The notes under the pieces: model-generated
What the model was told of the DNA's origin: nothing
The model's database searches: none
The model's input: the letters and a program-made list of their open reading frames with translations, nothing else
Program-made: the position numbers and the translations under genes
Part shown: piece by piece, positions 24,632-36,174 of the stretch
How the letters are laid out: every line of letters starts with the position of its first letter
How positions within the stretch are numbered: position 1 is the first letter of the stretch
Assembly (NCBI GenBank): GCA_039881145.1
Contig: JAYKKI010000039.1
Span: 16,932,001 to 16,996,000, forward strand
DNA length: 64,000 nt
Reading direction: 5' to 3'
Source: Druceiella hillmani
Lineage: Eukaryota; Arthropoda; Insecta; Lepidoptera; Hepialidae

Positions 24632-25981
24632 TTGCACATTCTGCATTCACATGGCTCTGTGGATTTTTACAAAATATTAGAAGATTTTAATACAATTCAC
24701 GCAATAGCAATAATTGACAATAGAAGGAACAGGAAAACGTACAAAACCCCCGTAAATTCGTTTAATACTTTATCGGAAGAAGAATTTAGGACTAAATATC
24801 ATTTTACGAAATCGTACGCAAGGTACATCGTAAACTTGGTGAAAGAAGATATTAAGAAAAATAAGAGGAGTATAAACGAGAATAAACGTATTTATATTAT
24901 GACGTTTGCCATTTTGAGCGTGTACTATTTTGTTTTAAGGTAGCGGCATCACTCCAGAAACTCAGGTGTTAACTGTATTAAGAACGTGGTCCCGCAATGT
25001 GGTTAGTAATATAAATTACCGGGATTATTGTTTGGACAGATTAATTTCCGAAAATGTGAGTCATGCGTATATATTATTTTAATTTGTATTCTGTATTTTA
25101 GATACAAGATGACTCGGCTGACCTGCACGGGCTCAGCCAACTGTCTGTCACAAATGTACGTCGACGAATAGCATACGCACTAGCGAGAAGAACTAAAGAT
25201 TATATTAAAATGCCTGAAAGCCAAGATGAGCAGGTGGCAGTAATGAATGGATCTCGAGAGATTGCTGGTATAAGAAACATAATAGGAGCGGTAGATTGCA
25301 CTCACATTTCAATAAAAAAAGTTGGAGGAAGTATGGCCCAATATTATATAAATCGTAAAGGATTTTACCTCAGCAGTAAATATACGGATATAGCCTCAAT
25401 GAACAAGTAATATTTATGTAACTTTCGGTTACTTTTTCACTTATCTTCTTATCTTGACCTATAAGCAAGTAAATATTTTTCATTCCAGGTGGTCAGCACT
25501 GTATATAAGAGACGTTGTTACTCATTGGCAAGGCAACACTCGCGATGCGAGAATCTTCAAAGAAAGCCGTATTAAATCACGGTTTGAAGAAAATCGGTTT
25601 CAAGGGCGTTTATTAGAAGATGCAGAATATGCCTGCTTTCCTTACTTATTCACTCCTGTAATAAGAACAATCACTACAGCTCAAGAATCAAGGTACAATA
25701 GGGCCCACATTGCTACCAGAAATACAATAGAGCGTTGCTTTCGGTGTCTGTTAAAAGGACTAAATTGCAACTTATATAATGCAAAGATGTACATAGTAGC
25801 ACTAGCAGTGCTCCATAATATAGCATTTGATATGAAGGAACCACTACAAACGCAGACCAGTGTCATGGAGCCAAATAATCCAGATGATATTTCAATGATA
25901 CGTGATGGAAGAGAACCATTACATTATAATGAAGAAAGAGGAAATGCAACAAGAACAGCGTTAATAATAGAATACTTTTAG
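24632..25981 (+). CDS. PIF/Harbinger (HARBI1-like) transposase, four exons
   Basis: Spliced product of about 364 residues, the usual size. Exons inferred: up to 24869, 24940-24998, 25102-25406 and 25489-25981, with GT-AG introns of 70, 103 and 82 bp that restore the frame each time. An alternative donor at 25056 would shorten intron 2 to 46 bp and add 19 residues. Family landmarks in order: RKTYKTPVNSF and EEEFRTKYHF (N-terminal), ITPETQVLTVLRTW, QDDSADLHGLSQ (helix-turn-helix region), GAVDCTHISIKK (acidic D near 164), HWQGNTRDARIF, LLEDAEYACFPYLFTP (D near 245), YNRAHIATRNTIERCF (E near 282) and VLHNIAFDM, ending ALIIEYF. It catalyses cut-and-paste excision and insertion of its element. No in-frame ATG exists before the conserved region: 24632 is a TTG after stops, and ATGs at 24584 and 24651 do not join it. 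The start may therefore lie in an unseen exon or be lost by mutation. Confidence 0.8.
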
Positions 25982-26090
25982 GTACACCTATGGCATTCAA
26001 GTAAAAGAAACCTGAACAATTGTAAAAACAAAAAATAAATAATTAAGTAATTATATATAAAATTTATTCCAATTTCTTTATACATACATT

Positions 26091-26294
26091 TTAATATTTC
26101 ATTTTTAATTCATGTTCTTTCCGCATCATTTCCATCGCCTCTTCCTTACTCTTCATAGGCTTTTTATGTTCCTTTAGTTGGAGCTCTTTGATGAATACTT
26201 GTCTTTCCTTAGACATTGCTGGCATTGCATATTTATACGAAAAATCTGATAAATCCCCAGTACATACCTGTAAAATACAAAAAAAGTAATCCAT
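26091..26294 (-). CDS. Harbinger accessory ORF, C-terminal exon
   Basis: Minus strand, convergent with the transposase and about 110 bp from its stop. A typical acceptor (TTTTTTGTATTTTACAG) ends just before the codons for VCTGDLSDFS, so the exon probably starts at about 26268, not at the upstream ATG. The remainder, KERQVFIKELQLKEHKK then EEAMEMMRKEHELKMKY, is a charged helical tail like those of the Myb/SANT-like DNA-binding partner encoded by PIF/Harbinger elements. The Myb-like N-terminal domain is not visible, so the partner gene may be decayed. The function is inferred from position and tail composition only. Confidence 0.45.
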   Translation of the reverse strand: MDYFFCILQVCTGDLSDFSYKYAMPAMSKERQVFIKELQLKEHKKPMKSKEEAMEMMRKEHELKMKY

Positions 26295-26630
26295 AAAAGT
26301 GTCCTTGTTCGGTGAATAGGAATGAACTATTATTGCTAGATTCTATATAAAAAGAAATACCAGTTTCTTTTCAGTCCTCTGCTTTGTTTCTTTCTACTAC
26401 ACGTAGACAACTTTTCAGGACTGTTGCAAATCTGCTAATGAGAAAATTTATTACATAGTATTTTGACAATAGTTTTCAAAGTATTAGGATTTCTGAACAA
26501 TTTTTAAAGATGCAACATTAATTAATCTTATCTTGTCCTTACAGACGCAGATATCAGTGTCAATACAGAAATATTGTAACATTTTATGATAAATTAATTA
26601 ATAATTAAATGAATACATCATAAAATGTAA

Positions 26631-26828
26631 TTAATTTCTTTCAATTTGTACTAACTCTGGTTCGAACATTTTTTCATTACCTACATTCATTCCCTCAGGG
26701 ATCCTTTGACTAATTGCAGACTTTACTTGCTTACTAATTGCAGACTTTACTTGCTTACTAATTGCAGACTTTACTTGCTTACTAATTGTAGACTTAGCAT
26801 GTATTACATTTCTTTTTGGTGTTTCCAT
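26631..26828 (-). CDS. Short repeat-containing ORF inside the Harbinger element
   Basis: Sixty-five codons from an ATG at 26828. After METPKRNVIHAKST come three and a half copies of an eight-residue repeat (ISKQVKSA), then SQRIPEGMNVGNEKMFEPEL. The repeat is the translation of a 24-bp DNA repeat. It lies upstream of the accessory exon on the same strand and could be its first exon, but no splice path joining the two with a Myb domain was found. Unrecognised product. Confidence 0.3.
   Translation of the reverse strand: METPKRNVIHAKSTISKQVKSAISKQVKSAISKQVKSAISQRIPEGMNVGNEKMFEPELVQIERN
26709..26792. repeat. 24-bp tandem repeat, ~3.5 copies
   Basis: ACTAATTGCAGACTTTACTT plus GCTT repeats in register with codons of the minus-strand ORF, so the unit length preserves the frame. 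The last copy is degenerate. Confidence 0.9.
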
Positions 26829-27019
26829 TTTTAAAATTACGGTATGATCATACGAAAATGCGGAGTAATTGTCGAATAGTTAAACTGCTGCTTTTATGCG
26901 TTTATTGCTAAAGATTTTGTATCTTCTATTATTTCACTCCTACTATGGGAATAGTTATGGATTAGATTATTAGATTTATGGTCTATGGATTAGACTACTT
27001 TTTATTGCTAAGACTATTA

Positions 27020-28180
27020 GAGTTCAGTAATTAGCTAATGATACGTTATTCAATTAAAAAAAAATTATTAATAGTATAATAAATATCGCTATATAGCGGA
27101 GAATTATTAAACTATTATTTGATGAATTATAAAACTATTATTGTTAATTAATTAGAAGCAGAGTTGAGGAAAATCTGTATTTTTTATTTTCTTGTAAATA
27201 TTACACGATTGATCTTCGTACGAATAAAACAGCCATCAAAAAAATCGGCGTTCGGTACAAATTTTTCCAAAAGAAAAAGGAATTTTTTTTACTTTTACTA
27301 AACCTTATAGTATTTCTAAGGTCAATATTGATAATTAAATGATTTAACGTTATGTACAAAAAATACATAACAATAGTAATGATAAGTTATGAGTCTTTTC
27401 AACTGAATTCTTATAAGCATCTTTAGTGCTAACTAAGTTGGAAGCTTATTCAGTTAACATTCGGAGACCATAAGAGATCAAATACAATCTAATGATTGGA
27501 CGCATCCAAAAATGTTTGGTTACTTTTATTTTTTATTTTCTACCAATTTCTTTCCTGGGTAATAGATATGAGAACCTAGCATAGCCAGGACAAAAATTAG
27601 TTATCAACGGTTTTTACATTTGTAATTCCATGTATTTTACATAATTTATTTATTTGTTTATTTGTTCACTTACAGTTACGGACACATTACAGTTTTCGGT
27701 AACGCTTACAGAACAATTAAATAAATTCAGTAATATTAAAACAGTTAAAGACGATACACTTCTAGAAGTTTATTCTCACTCATCACAAACACTTTGGTGC
27801 AACAGCGATCGGGTGGGTGAACAATTTTAACCAATTTTTTTCAATTTCTACATACTTTATACCAAAATTTAAAAAAATAATTTTTTTAAAGTTTGATATA
27901 ATTATCTTTTAGATGCCAGCTTATCAAAAAGATGATGACTGTCCGAAGGCAAGTAATTATTTGGTAGGAAAAGTGAGTTTAATAAATTAGGGCATAATTT
28001 TTTTTCCATTCAACAATCGGAAAATGGTTTTTATCAAAGAAACGTCTGTACTGCAACATATGGAAACCCAGCATACTGAAGATAAAATAGAAAAAGGAAG
28101 AAACCACATAATCTCAGGTATAAATATCGAAGCAACATTTTTGTTTAATGATTTAATGATAAGGCTATATGTATTTCATA
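27020..28180. other. Unique AT-rich stretch, no gene seen
   Basis: Nothing recognisable on either strand. Confidence 0.5.
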
Positions 28181-28185
28181 TGTTA

Positions 28186-28199
28186 TACACACACACACA

Positions 28200-28269
<70 letters not shown>

Positions 28270-28281
28270 TGTGTGTGTGTA
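28186..28281. repeat. Compound (AC)n-(TA)n-(GT)n microsatellite
   Basis: ACACACACACAC, then about 16 TA units, then more than 20 GT units with one interruption. The outer parts are complementary, so the tract can fold into a hairpin around the TA core. Confidence 0.95.
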
Positions 28282-29004
28282 ATAGAGCTAGCTTCTAACT
28301 TCTAACTTGCTTCTCTTAATTGAAGAAACACATCGGAAGACCCTAGGATTACGAAAAATTAATCCAAGCCCTCTGAATGACTTTTTACTACATTTGTCAA
28401 ATACTATGGGCAAATGTGTATTCGTATCCAGAAATATTCTACATTAATAACGCTACATAAATAAACAAATGAGCTCACAATTAATCGATGATTATAAAAA
28501 AAAATATCTTAACCCTCAAATGCATCTATTCGTTGAAGTACAACAAACCGTTTCAATTAAACTTTAGCTATTTCTGTAACTCTGATATTAAAATATCTTT
28601 TAGACTCGTTTTTAACCGTCTTTCAAACTTTAATAACTTTATAAATTACTTTTTTCTTACTCTTCCTTTCATACTTTCATATCCATTATAAATATGGCAG
28701 CAAAATATTTTTATATAAAAATAATCGATCTTGTATTCAAGGTTCAGAGCAACCAAAGTGTTATTTTTTATCTACTTTATAGTCTTAACGATGTAATAAA
28801 ATATATAGCAATATATATATTTCATTCATAAAGATGATTCCACCCAGCAAACTGTGTATATTTGAAACGCATTACTGTCAAAAATATAAATTTTCTGTTA
28901 TATTTTAAAAAAAGGTTGAGAATTTTTATATAAATCTTCTACTCAACATGATGCATATAAAGCAATATAATTAATACATAATACATAATTTAATACAGAT
29001 CTAA

Positions 29005-29057
29005 TAAAGCACGTGTTTGTAATGCAATTATATGTATGCATACAAACACGTGCTTTA
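29005..29057. repeat. 17-bp perfect inverted repeat at a satellite edge
   Basis: TAAAGCACGTGTTTGTA (29005-29021) and TACAAACACGTGCTTTA (29041-29057) are perfect complements. TGCA next to each arm extends the match after a one-base bulge. It directly abuts the 70-bp satellite and contains CACGTG in each arm. Confidence 0.9.
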
Positions 29058-29059
29058 AT

Positions 29060-29530
29060 TATTTTTAACGACTATCATCCTTTGGAATTAAGAAGAGATA
29101 TTTAAATATCTGTATTACTTTAAGTGTATTACTTTTAACGACTATCATCCTTTGCAATTAAGAAGAGATATTTAAATATGTGTATTACTTTAAGTGTATT
29201 ACTTTTAACGACTATCATCCTTTGCGATTAAGAAGAGATATTTAAATATGTGTATTACTTTAAGTGTATTACTTTTAACGACTATCATCCTTTGCGATTA
29301 AGAAGAGATATTTAAATATGTGTATTACTTTAAGTGTATTACTTTTAACGACTAACATCCTTTGCGATTAAGAAGAGATATTTAAATATGTGTATTACTT
29401 TAAGTGTATTACTTTTAACGACTAACATCCTTTGCGATTAAGAAGAGATATTTAAATATGTGTATTACTTTAACAGTATTACTTTTAACGACTAACATCC
29501 TTTGCAATTAAGAAGAGATATTTAAATTTT
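29060..29530. repeat. 70-bp satellite, seven copies
   Basis: TTTTAACGACTA(T/A)CATCCTT recurs every 70 bp (about 29063, 29133, 29203, 29273, 29343, 29413, 29483). Units are over 95% alike, and shared variants (ACTATC in early copies, ACTAAC in late ones) show stepwise expansion. Confidence 0.95.
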
Positions 29531-30099
29531 TCCTATTATTTACTCGAAATATTTTCTTCCTTCTGCTACTGACATAAATCTCGTTCTTCATGCTTAATAA
29601 CTTGGTATGCTTATACTCGTATCTTCTGTGCAATTTTAGCATGGGGAATTAAATTATATGGGAACTATCCAATTTTCTACGACTTTCAACTGCTTAATCA
29701 CGTAATCGAAGTTAAATCAGAGTGTGATTTGTTTATGATGAGTGAAAATACAATTATTAAAACGTATTATCGTTATGTGTTGTAATGTCATATATTTTAC
29801 AAAGGCCTTTATTTATCCTGAAATTAGCCTTATGAATTAGTTATGTAGATTTTCCGTAATGACGCACATGTGATTATATACCTGTATTTAAAGGAATAAA
29901 TAAAGAAAATTAATAAATGTATTTACTAAGTACTCTTTAACCCATCTAGGCAGTAAGTGGTGTGGTTGTGTACTCAGAAACGGAAAAGGGAACGGAAAGG
30001 CGCGTAAAGCAGAGTTCTGTAATCGTTTAGTCTCTCCGAACTGTTGACATAAATGAATCAAAATAATTTTTATTCAAAATGCTTCGATTTTATTTTTTA

Positions 30100-30262
30100 G
30101 AATTTTAGAGCTCTGTTCTGCAAAAGGAATATGGAGGCCTTACAAGATCACCGTCTGTCCGTCTGTCACAGCCGTTTTTCCCAGAAGCTTTTGACATAAA
30201 AACTTGGAATTTGGCATGGTAATAAAGCGTATTAACCGGACAAATCTTAATAATTAACTCAA
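30100..30262 (+). repeat. CCGTCTGTCCGTCTG-type interspersed repeat, copy 1
   Basis: CACCGTCTGTCCGTCTGTCA, then AGCCGTTTTTCCCAGAA, then AACTTGGAATTTGGCATGGT. The same order of blocks occurs near 47.95 kb and, more weakly, near 38.1 kb. No coding region. It probably derives from the end of a transposon, type unknown. Confidence 0.5.
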
Positions 30263-30276
30263 AAATATTCATATAG

Positions 30277-30277
30277 A

Positions 30278-30331
<54 letters not shown>
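30277..30331. repeat. (TA)n microsatellite
   Basis: About 27 TA units immediately following the interspersed repeat. Confidence 0.95.
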
Positions 30332-30379
30332 CTTTAGGAAAGGAAAATTTAGTGTGGGGTCTGAAAGGACTGGTCATAA

Positions 30380-32320
30380 GGGTATCAAAAATATTTTTTC
30401 ATAATTTTAGGCAGTACGTCTTCAGAGATATAGCGATATTATATCATTTCGGGAAAAGTGTTTCCCACTTTTCCCAAAATTACTGAACCTATAATTACCA
30501 AAAAAGTAGGGTTTTTGGAAGCTTACGCAAAAGTTGTAGGAAAAATACATCTATGATTTTTTTATTTTATGAAATTATTGTATTATCATCAGAACTACAC
30601 ACAACTGCTGAGTTTCATGATGATACAACCATTAGAAGTGTATGAAATTTAATTTCGCTGATTCTATTACAAGTTAATTACGTACAAGTCGACCTAATAA
30701 AACTATGTTAAAAACAATCAGAAAACCCTTTTTGAAAATTAAATATCAATTACATAATTAATTAACGATTCACAGAGTTAACATGATAATTTTTCCATGA
30801 CCTTCGTTACAGAAATTATTCGTCACAATATTCCAAACAGAAAAAACCAAAAAAAAAATTTGTTTGTGAAAAAACAAATTAGAATATTTCTTTCTTTCCC
30901 TTTTGTATTCAGAATGGGCCTATTTCTTGTGAAAGTATGTAGAAAGTAAAAATAGACCTTTGGGATATTGAAACTAAAAATACACCTGTAAATATACCGT
31001 ATGACGGTGTGGATGAACATCATAAATCTTTTACTCGATTGAATTGTATTTTAAATTGTGCACGATGTTTTTTACAAATTTTAATCAAAAAGTCTTCATC
31101 TAATTTATTTAAAGATTGACCATTGCGGCGAATCCAAAGTTAAAAATATTTTACTAACCACAAACGAACAAAAACGGTTCACTTTTCCCGATCGATTCAC
31201 ACGGTAATCTCAATCGAATTATACTTCAATCGATCGTTTAACATTCCCTCTCGTTAGGGTTGTCACTTGCCCTTTTTGGTCAGTACAAATATTTTATTTA
31301 CAGTCAGACATCATATATGACAAAAAACACCGTATTCAAATTTATAAATCACTACTATTGCCATGATTTAAAAATATCTTGAAATTTGTAATTAAAGATA
31401 TTTTAATTTAAATTTTACTGAATGCGTACGCAATATTAGTTATGAAAGGCCGAAATGAAAGCGAAAAAATAAATTCGAACATATCGAGCAATATCTAATG
31501 ATAACATAAAAAACATGAATTTTGTTTATTTTTATGGCAATAAACTTTGGCTTTGACTGTAGAAAAACAAAAATTACGTCCCATAAACTCATTTAGTTCT
31601 GAAGAGTTACCCATCCCTACTTTGCCCAGATGAAAAAAGTACCGTATTTGTAAAAAGTATATTTTGTTTTAATCACATTTTTATACAATATTTATTTACT
31701 GTGTTAATATATTAACGATATTTTCAACGGTCTTATTATTTATTACGTGCTTTAGTCGAATACATAACTTTAGGATGCAATCCTGTCAAATAAGAAAGTT
31801 TATAACAAAACAAACGATAACAATTACCTGAAAATGTTTGCTTCATTATAGTGTATTATAGTATAGTAGTACTATTATATGCCATTTACGTGCCTGGATT
31901 TCAGTATGAATTTCATTTACGTACACTATCATATAATACGCACATGTGAAGACACTGAAATCAATTTTAATTATATACTGTAAAATAATAAATTAACAAA
32001 TAAAGTGGACAATAAATAACATTATAATTTAATAAGACGGGATAGCGGAATACGGGAAAAAAAAATAATAATTACCCGTGAGTCAAATCTAGAATTTCTT
32101 TTCTGATAACAGTGGAATATCAGATTTGTGATTATGACGCCTCTGGAATACTAAAACCAACCACATCATTGATTATTTTGAACATCTGGAAAGAATACCA
32201 TTTCTATTTCTATAAAAATAGCAACAACCAAAGTTTGGCAATCATATTGCTCGTGTAGATTTGAGCAAATTGGTGTCAATTAATAAAAACCTAAAGTCAA
32301 CTGAACAACTGACAACAAAC
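30380..32320. other. Unique AT-rich stretch, no gene seen
   Basis: No recognisable gene or element. Balanced composition with ATCGATCG-type words occurs near 31180-31270. Confidence 0.45.
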
Positions 32321-32322
32321 TC

Positions 32323-32616
32323 AGCATGATTTTAATCCAGTATGATTTTAAAAACCATGTTATTTTCAGTCAACATGATTTTAACATAACATGGTTTTAA
32401 CCCAACATGATTTTAACACAATATGATTTTAAGAACAATATGATTTTAAAAACGATATCATTTTAAAAGCAATATGATTTTAACCCAACATGATTTTAAA
32501 AACAATATGATTTTAACCCAACATGATTTCAAAAACAATATGATTATAAATCAACATGATTTTTAAAACAATATGATTTTAACCCAAGGTGACTTTAAAA
32601 GCAATATGATTTTGAA
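32323..32616. repeat. ATGATTTTAA minisatellite, irregular 17-21-bp units
   Basis: About fifteen units of (AAC/AAT)ATGATTTTAA separated by CCCAAC, AAAAACA or AACACA linkers. Variable linker length gives the irregular period. Confidence 0.9.
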
Positions 32617-32659
32617 ATCAAAGCATGCAGCCTTAAATTCAACTGACTTATGAAATCTT

Positions 32660-32830
32660 AATCCGGAAGAGGCAGCCCTGTTCCCGCTCCATCCCTGATC
32701 GTTTCCCTCGTCACGCAAGAGTAATTGGGGCGACCTTCCCCCACCTCACCACCCACATACCACCGGCCCGACGCCTCGCGATTAACATATCTCGGGAGGC
32801 GCCCTAAACCCAGCCTCTGTCACGTTTTGG
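32660..32830. promoter_or_regulatory. GC-rich complex block
   Basis: GC-rich, non-repetitive sequence (GGGGCGACCTTCCCCCACCT, CACCGGCCCGACGCCTCGCG, GGGAGGCGCCC) bounded sharply by AT-rich DNA. No frame is convincingly coding. Candidate conserved non-coding or promoter sequence. Confidence 0.3.
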
Positions 32831-32839
32831 CTCGCATTC

Positions 32840-34580
32840 CTGACATGATTCTGGATGAATTTATTCGTTAATTTTCAGTGATTTATTTGTTTGAAGAATT
32901 TTTGAAAGTAATCAGTTCAACTTTATTATTGTATTTTTTAATATTTAAATATTTACTGAGTATTCTTTTTGGAAACTATTTTTTGCTTTGGGGCTTTGTT
33001 CTCGCGAATATTGTCTTTCCTTTAATTGAGTGTTATACAAATTATAAATAAACATGAATATAAATAGATAGAAACGATAACATTTATGTAAAATGTGATG
33101 TTTTCATTTTATTCCGTATTCAAAAATTAAATACACCGACGACCATTTTACTATTACTGTAAGTGGCCTAAATTTTATTTGAACAGAGAAATAAATAAAA
33201 CGATAAAACACAATTTTGAATGAAAAATAAATAGTCCAGTGCATTTGTTCCAAAATTTCTGAACAGATTTTGAAAAAACTTTCACTGACGTATCTTTTGA
33301 TGCTCAAAGACAGTTATTGTCTAAGGCTTATCTCTGTTACACCTAAAGCGGGCAAAGCAATGATGAAAAAATTAAGAAAGAATTGAAAAGAAACACTGTT
33401 TTTCTTCTTCCACGGTTTAAATTAGGATTCATCTCATTTAAATCGCAGAATAACACTGGGCACCAGCCGTTTGTATGATATTCAGATTGAGAGATGCTGA
33501 AGTACGAGGGGGTAAGGGGCGGGGGTAATGGCGGAGTGTGAGTACGAGTAATTCAATAGATTGAGTGCCCTTCAAAATGTCGAATGTCTGTCGCTGGAAT
33601 TGCGCTATACTAGGCACCTGCGACTAGAGATGGACGGAACGAAACATGTTTTCGAGCGCGTCGTGGTTCACTGTTGCTCGTCCTGTGAGTTAATGCACTG
33701 CACACTTACACTGTGGCTAGTTTTAAAACAATGAGAGGAAGGAAGTAAATACCAAACGTCAGCAATGCCTAAATGTTTGTTTTTGTTATGCGTGTCCAAA
33801 ATCGAAATTCGACCATTTTAAAACAATAAAATCACAATATCTTCAGTGTTTACCGAGCTAGTTCGGAGTAAATATAAACGAAGATAGAGTGACCCGAGAT
33901 AAATAAATTGGTGAAAGAATTAAAAATAAAATTGAAACAAGAGAAGAAAAGGTACAAATTTCCAAAACTTTAAATTTGACATTAAATGGTTGAATTTCGA
34001 CTTTGGATGTGTATAAATGCAAACACTTACTCCATATCATAGTCTGATGAATTTCGTTTACCTTACTCAATGATATCGTATTAGAAAAAGTCTCACTGTA
34101 ATAATACGACACTTTAACACACACGACGAACAACAGTGAACTGAGACGATCAACAGTGAACTGAGATGCGCTGAAAACATATTTCGCACCCTTTCGTTTT
34201 GGCCTCGTCAACAAGAAACAGCAATACCCGATTTTAGTATACGTACAAAATTTCATGAAGAGATACAAATTTTGAATAGCTGTTATATTTTATGGGCATA
34301 TACGGACGTAAGCAAAATATATGCATAAATGTACATATTAATACAAATTTCTTGGCAAATAATCTGCATATTAAATTCACACAATAAATGTATATATTAG
34401 TTGAGATTATCATCGAGGTTATTACGCCTAACTGGCAACATTTCATTGTGAATATCAACTTATCAATGCTCTCGTAAATTATAATAAATTACCTTCTTGA
34501 TTACGATTATTTATCATTGTTAATTAATTGTATTTTTATACGCGCCTGCCGGTTACGAATTGAGAGCGTGTGTCTATATT
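32840..34580. other. Unique stretch, no gene seen
   Basis: The 136-codon minus-strand frame at 33858-34268 is the longest non-repetitive frame outside the transposon. Its product is Ser/Phe/Leu-rich with no motif, and I judge it chance in a stop-poor stretch. A purine-rich segment (GAGGGGGTAAGGGGCGGGGG) lies near 33505. Confidence 0.35.
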
Positions 34581-34585
34581 CATGC

Positions 34586-34672
34586 ATATATATATATATA
34601 TATGTGTTTGTGTGTGTGTGTGTGTGTGTGTATGTGTGTGTGTGTGTGTGTGCGCGTGTATGTATGTAAATA
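34586..34672. repeat. (TA)n(TG)n compound microsatellite
   Basis: Ten or so TA units followed by about 60 bp of GT repeats with TATG and GCGC interruptions. Confidence 0.95.
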
Positions 34673-34829
34673 TGCTGACAGCGAAATTCCATTGTTAGTT
34701 TTCTGATACATCTTGACACTTCATCATATTTTTGTACCCTACACTATACAAAAGTTGATCTTAAGCTAACTTTCCCAGATCCTGCCGTTTCCTTGTCAAT
34801 CGAAAAATCAAGTTCAAGTCTATGTTAGT

Positions 34830-35530
34830 AGTTTCCATCTATAGTTAATATCTTTCTGTGTAACTTTCTGTTTCTCCATCAGTCTCTATGTCACAGTTTC
34901 AAACCTTTAAATTATTTTACACAGACTAAACATATTAAATTTGACTCAAATATTTATCTTGCTACAGTCGAATATTACATAATTGTGTGCCGATTACAAA
35001 AAGTTTAACAAAGCCCTTATAGTGGAACATTAATATCTTTCTGTATAGCTTTGTGTTTCTGTATTTGTCTCTACGTCACAGTTCCATAACTTTAAATTAT
35101 ATAACATAGACGAAACATATACAATTTGACTCAAATATTTATCTTGCTACATTCGATTATGTAAAGTAAAACAAAGCCCTTTTGGTGGGACATTAATATC
35201 TATCTGTGTAGCGTTCTGTTTCCCTATCGGTCTCTATATCATAGTTTCATAACTTTAAATTATTTTATAAAGACTATGTTCAATATTAAATTTGACTCAA
35301 ATATGTATCTTGCTATATTCGATTGTGTAAAGTGCCGATTACAAAAAGTAAAAAACAACCCCTATGGCGGGACATTAATACCTCTATGCATAGCTTTCTG
35401 TATCGGTCTCTATGTCACAGTTTCACAATTTCAAATTATTTTACATAAACTGAACATATGAAATTTTGCTCAAATATGTATCTTACTACATTCGATTATG
35501 TAAAAAGCCGATTACAAAAGATAAAAACAA
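34830..35530. repeat. Diverged tandem repeat, ~165-185-bp units, four copies
   Basis: TTAATATCTTTCTGTGTA-type blocks at about 34845, 35028, 35190 and 35366 are each followed by TCTCTATGTCACAGTTTCA, AAATTTGACTCAAATAT(T/G)T and GCCGATTACAAAA. Unit length varies through loss of part of the last block. The 61-codon frame at 35276 is repeat-derived. Confidence 0.85.
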
Positions 35531-35924
35531 CACTAATATTGGTTATTACATTAAAGACAATTTTTTTTAAATTGTAATGGGGTTATTAATTTACATGACA
35601 ATATTTTCTAACACTTGCACATGGCTTCCACATATGATAAACATGACTATTATTTATGTGCCCCATGAGATCGAATATAATTTATGACTTAAAAATATTC
35701 AAGATATAAGGGTCATCATTTAAAATATGACGAAGAAGTTTCAAATACCATAAAGAAAACAGAATCAATTTATAAATTAATTCATAAATTTCGCTTCAAA
35801 AGCACCCCTCTCCCCACCATTATCTCAATCATAACATTCCACAGTCAAACCTATATCTTTTCGGAAATATTCTAACTCGCAGTCCGCCAAATAAAAACAC
35901 GATAATAACCGGCCACCAATTTGC

Positions 35925-36070
35925 AAGTTATTAACAGACAAGACTGGCAGCAGGTAAGCCCAGCGGCGGCAGATACCAAACGCGAGGGTTTCTCACGCTC
36001 GAGATGAATCATGCCTCATCAATCAACTTGCTGCCTGATTACGCATGCGTAGTGCACTACGTTTGATTGG
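35925..36070. promoter_or_regulatory. Balanced-composition block with overlapping palindromes
   Basis: TACGCATGCGTA (36040-36051) overlaps CGTAGTGCACTACG (36048-36061); both are perfect palindromes. The first resembles an NRF-1-type site. Upstream are AGCCCAGCGGCGGCAG and a TGAATCATGCCTCATC stretch. No coding frame. Candidate regulatory element by composition only. Confidence 0.3.
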
Positions 36071-36174
36071 GCTGCTCATACTCATAATATTGCATCACGA
36101 GAATTTGTAAGCAAGGTTTTATTAAAAAGTCTTGAATAGCAATACAAAATTGTGTATGTACTTATATACGCTCG

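Larger units (their letters stand above)
24396..27016 (+). mobile_element. PIF/Harbinger DNA transposon, near full length (~2.62 kb)
   Basis: TTA (24393-24395) precedes TGGCCTTAGCAATAAAC, and TTTATTGCTAAGACTA is followed by TTA (27017-27019). The ends form a ~16-bp terminal inverted repeat with two mismatches. The TTA duplications fit the TWA-type target sites of this superfamily. A second inverted pair of the same word (AGCAATAAACGC at 24464-24475; GCGTTTATTGCT at 26898-26909) sits just inside each end, giving subterminal repeats. Inside are a plus-strand transposase and convergent minus-strand short ORFs, the usual two-gene plan. The terminal repeats are short and were matched by eye, so the exact ends carry some doubt. 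Confidence 0.65.

Noticed and set aside
24632..24634. TTG as the translation start of the transposase
   Set aside because: Eukaryotic genes start at ATG. Stops precede this codon, so it only marks where the open frame begins.
33858..34268. 136-codon ORF on the minus strand
   Set aside because: No motif, composition expected from AT-rich DNA, no splice or regulatory support. Kept only as a note.
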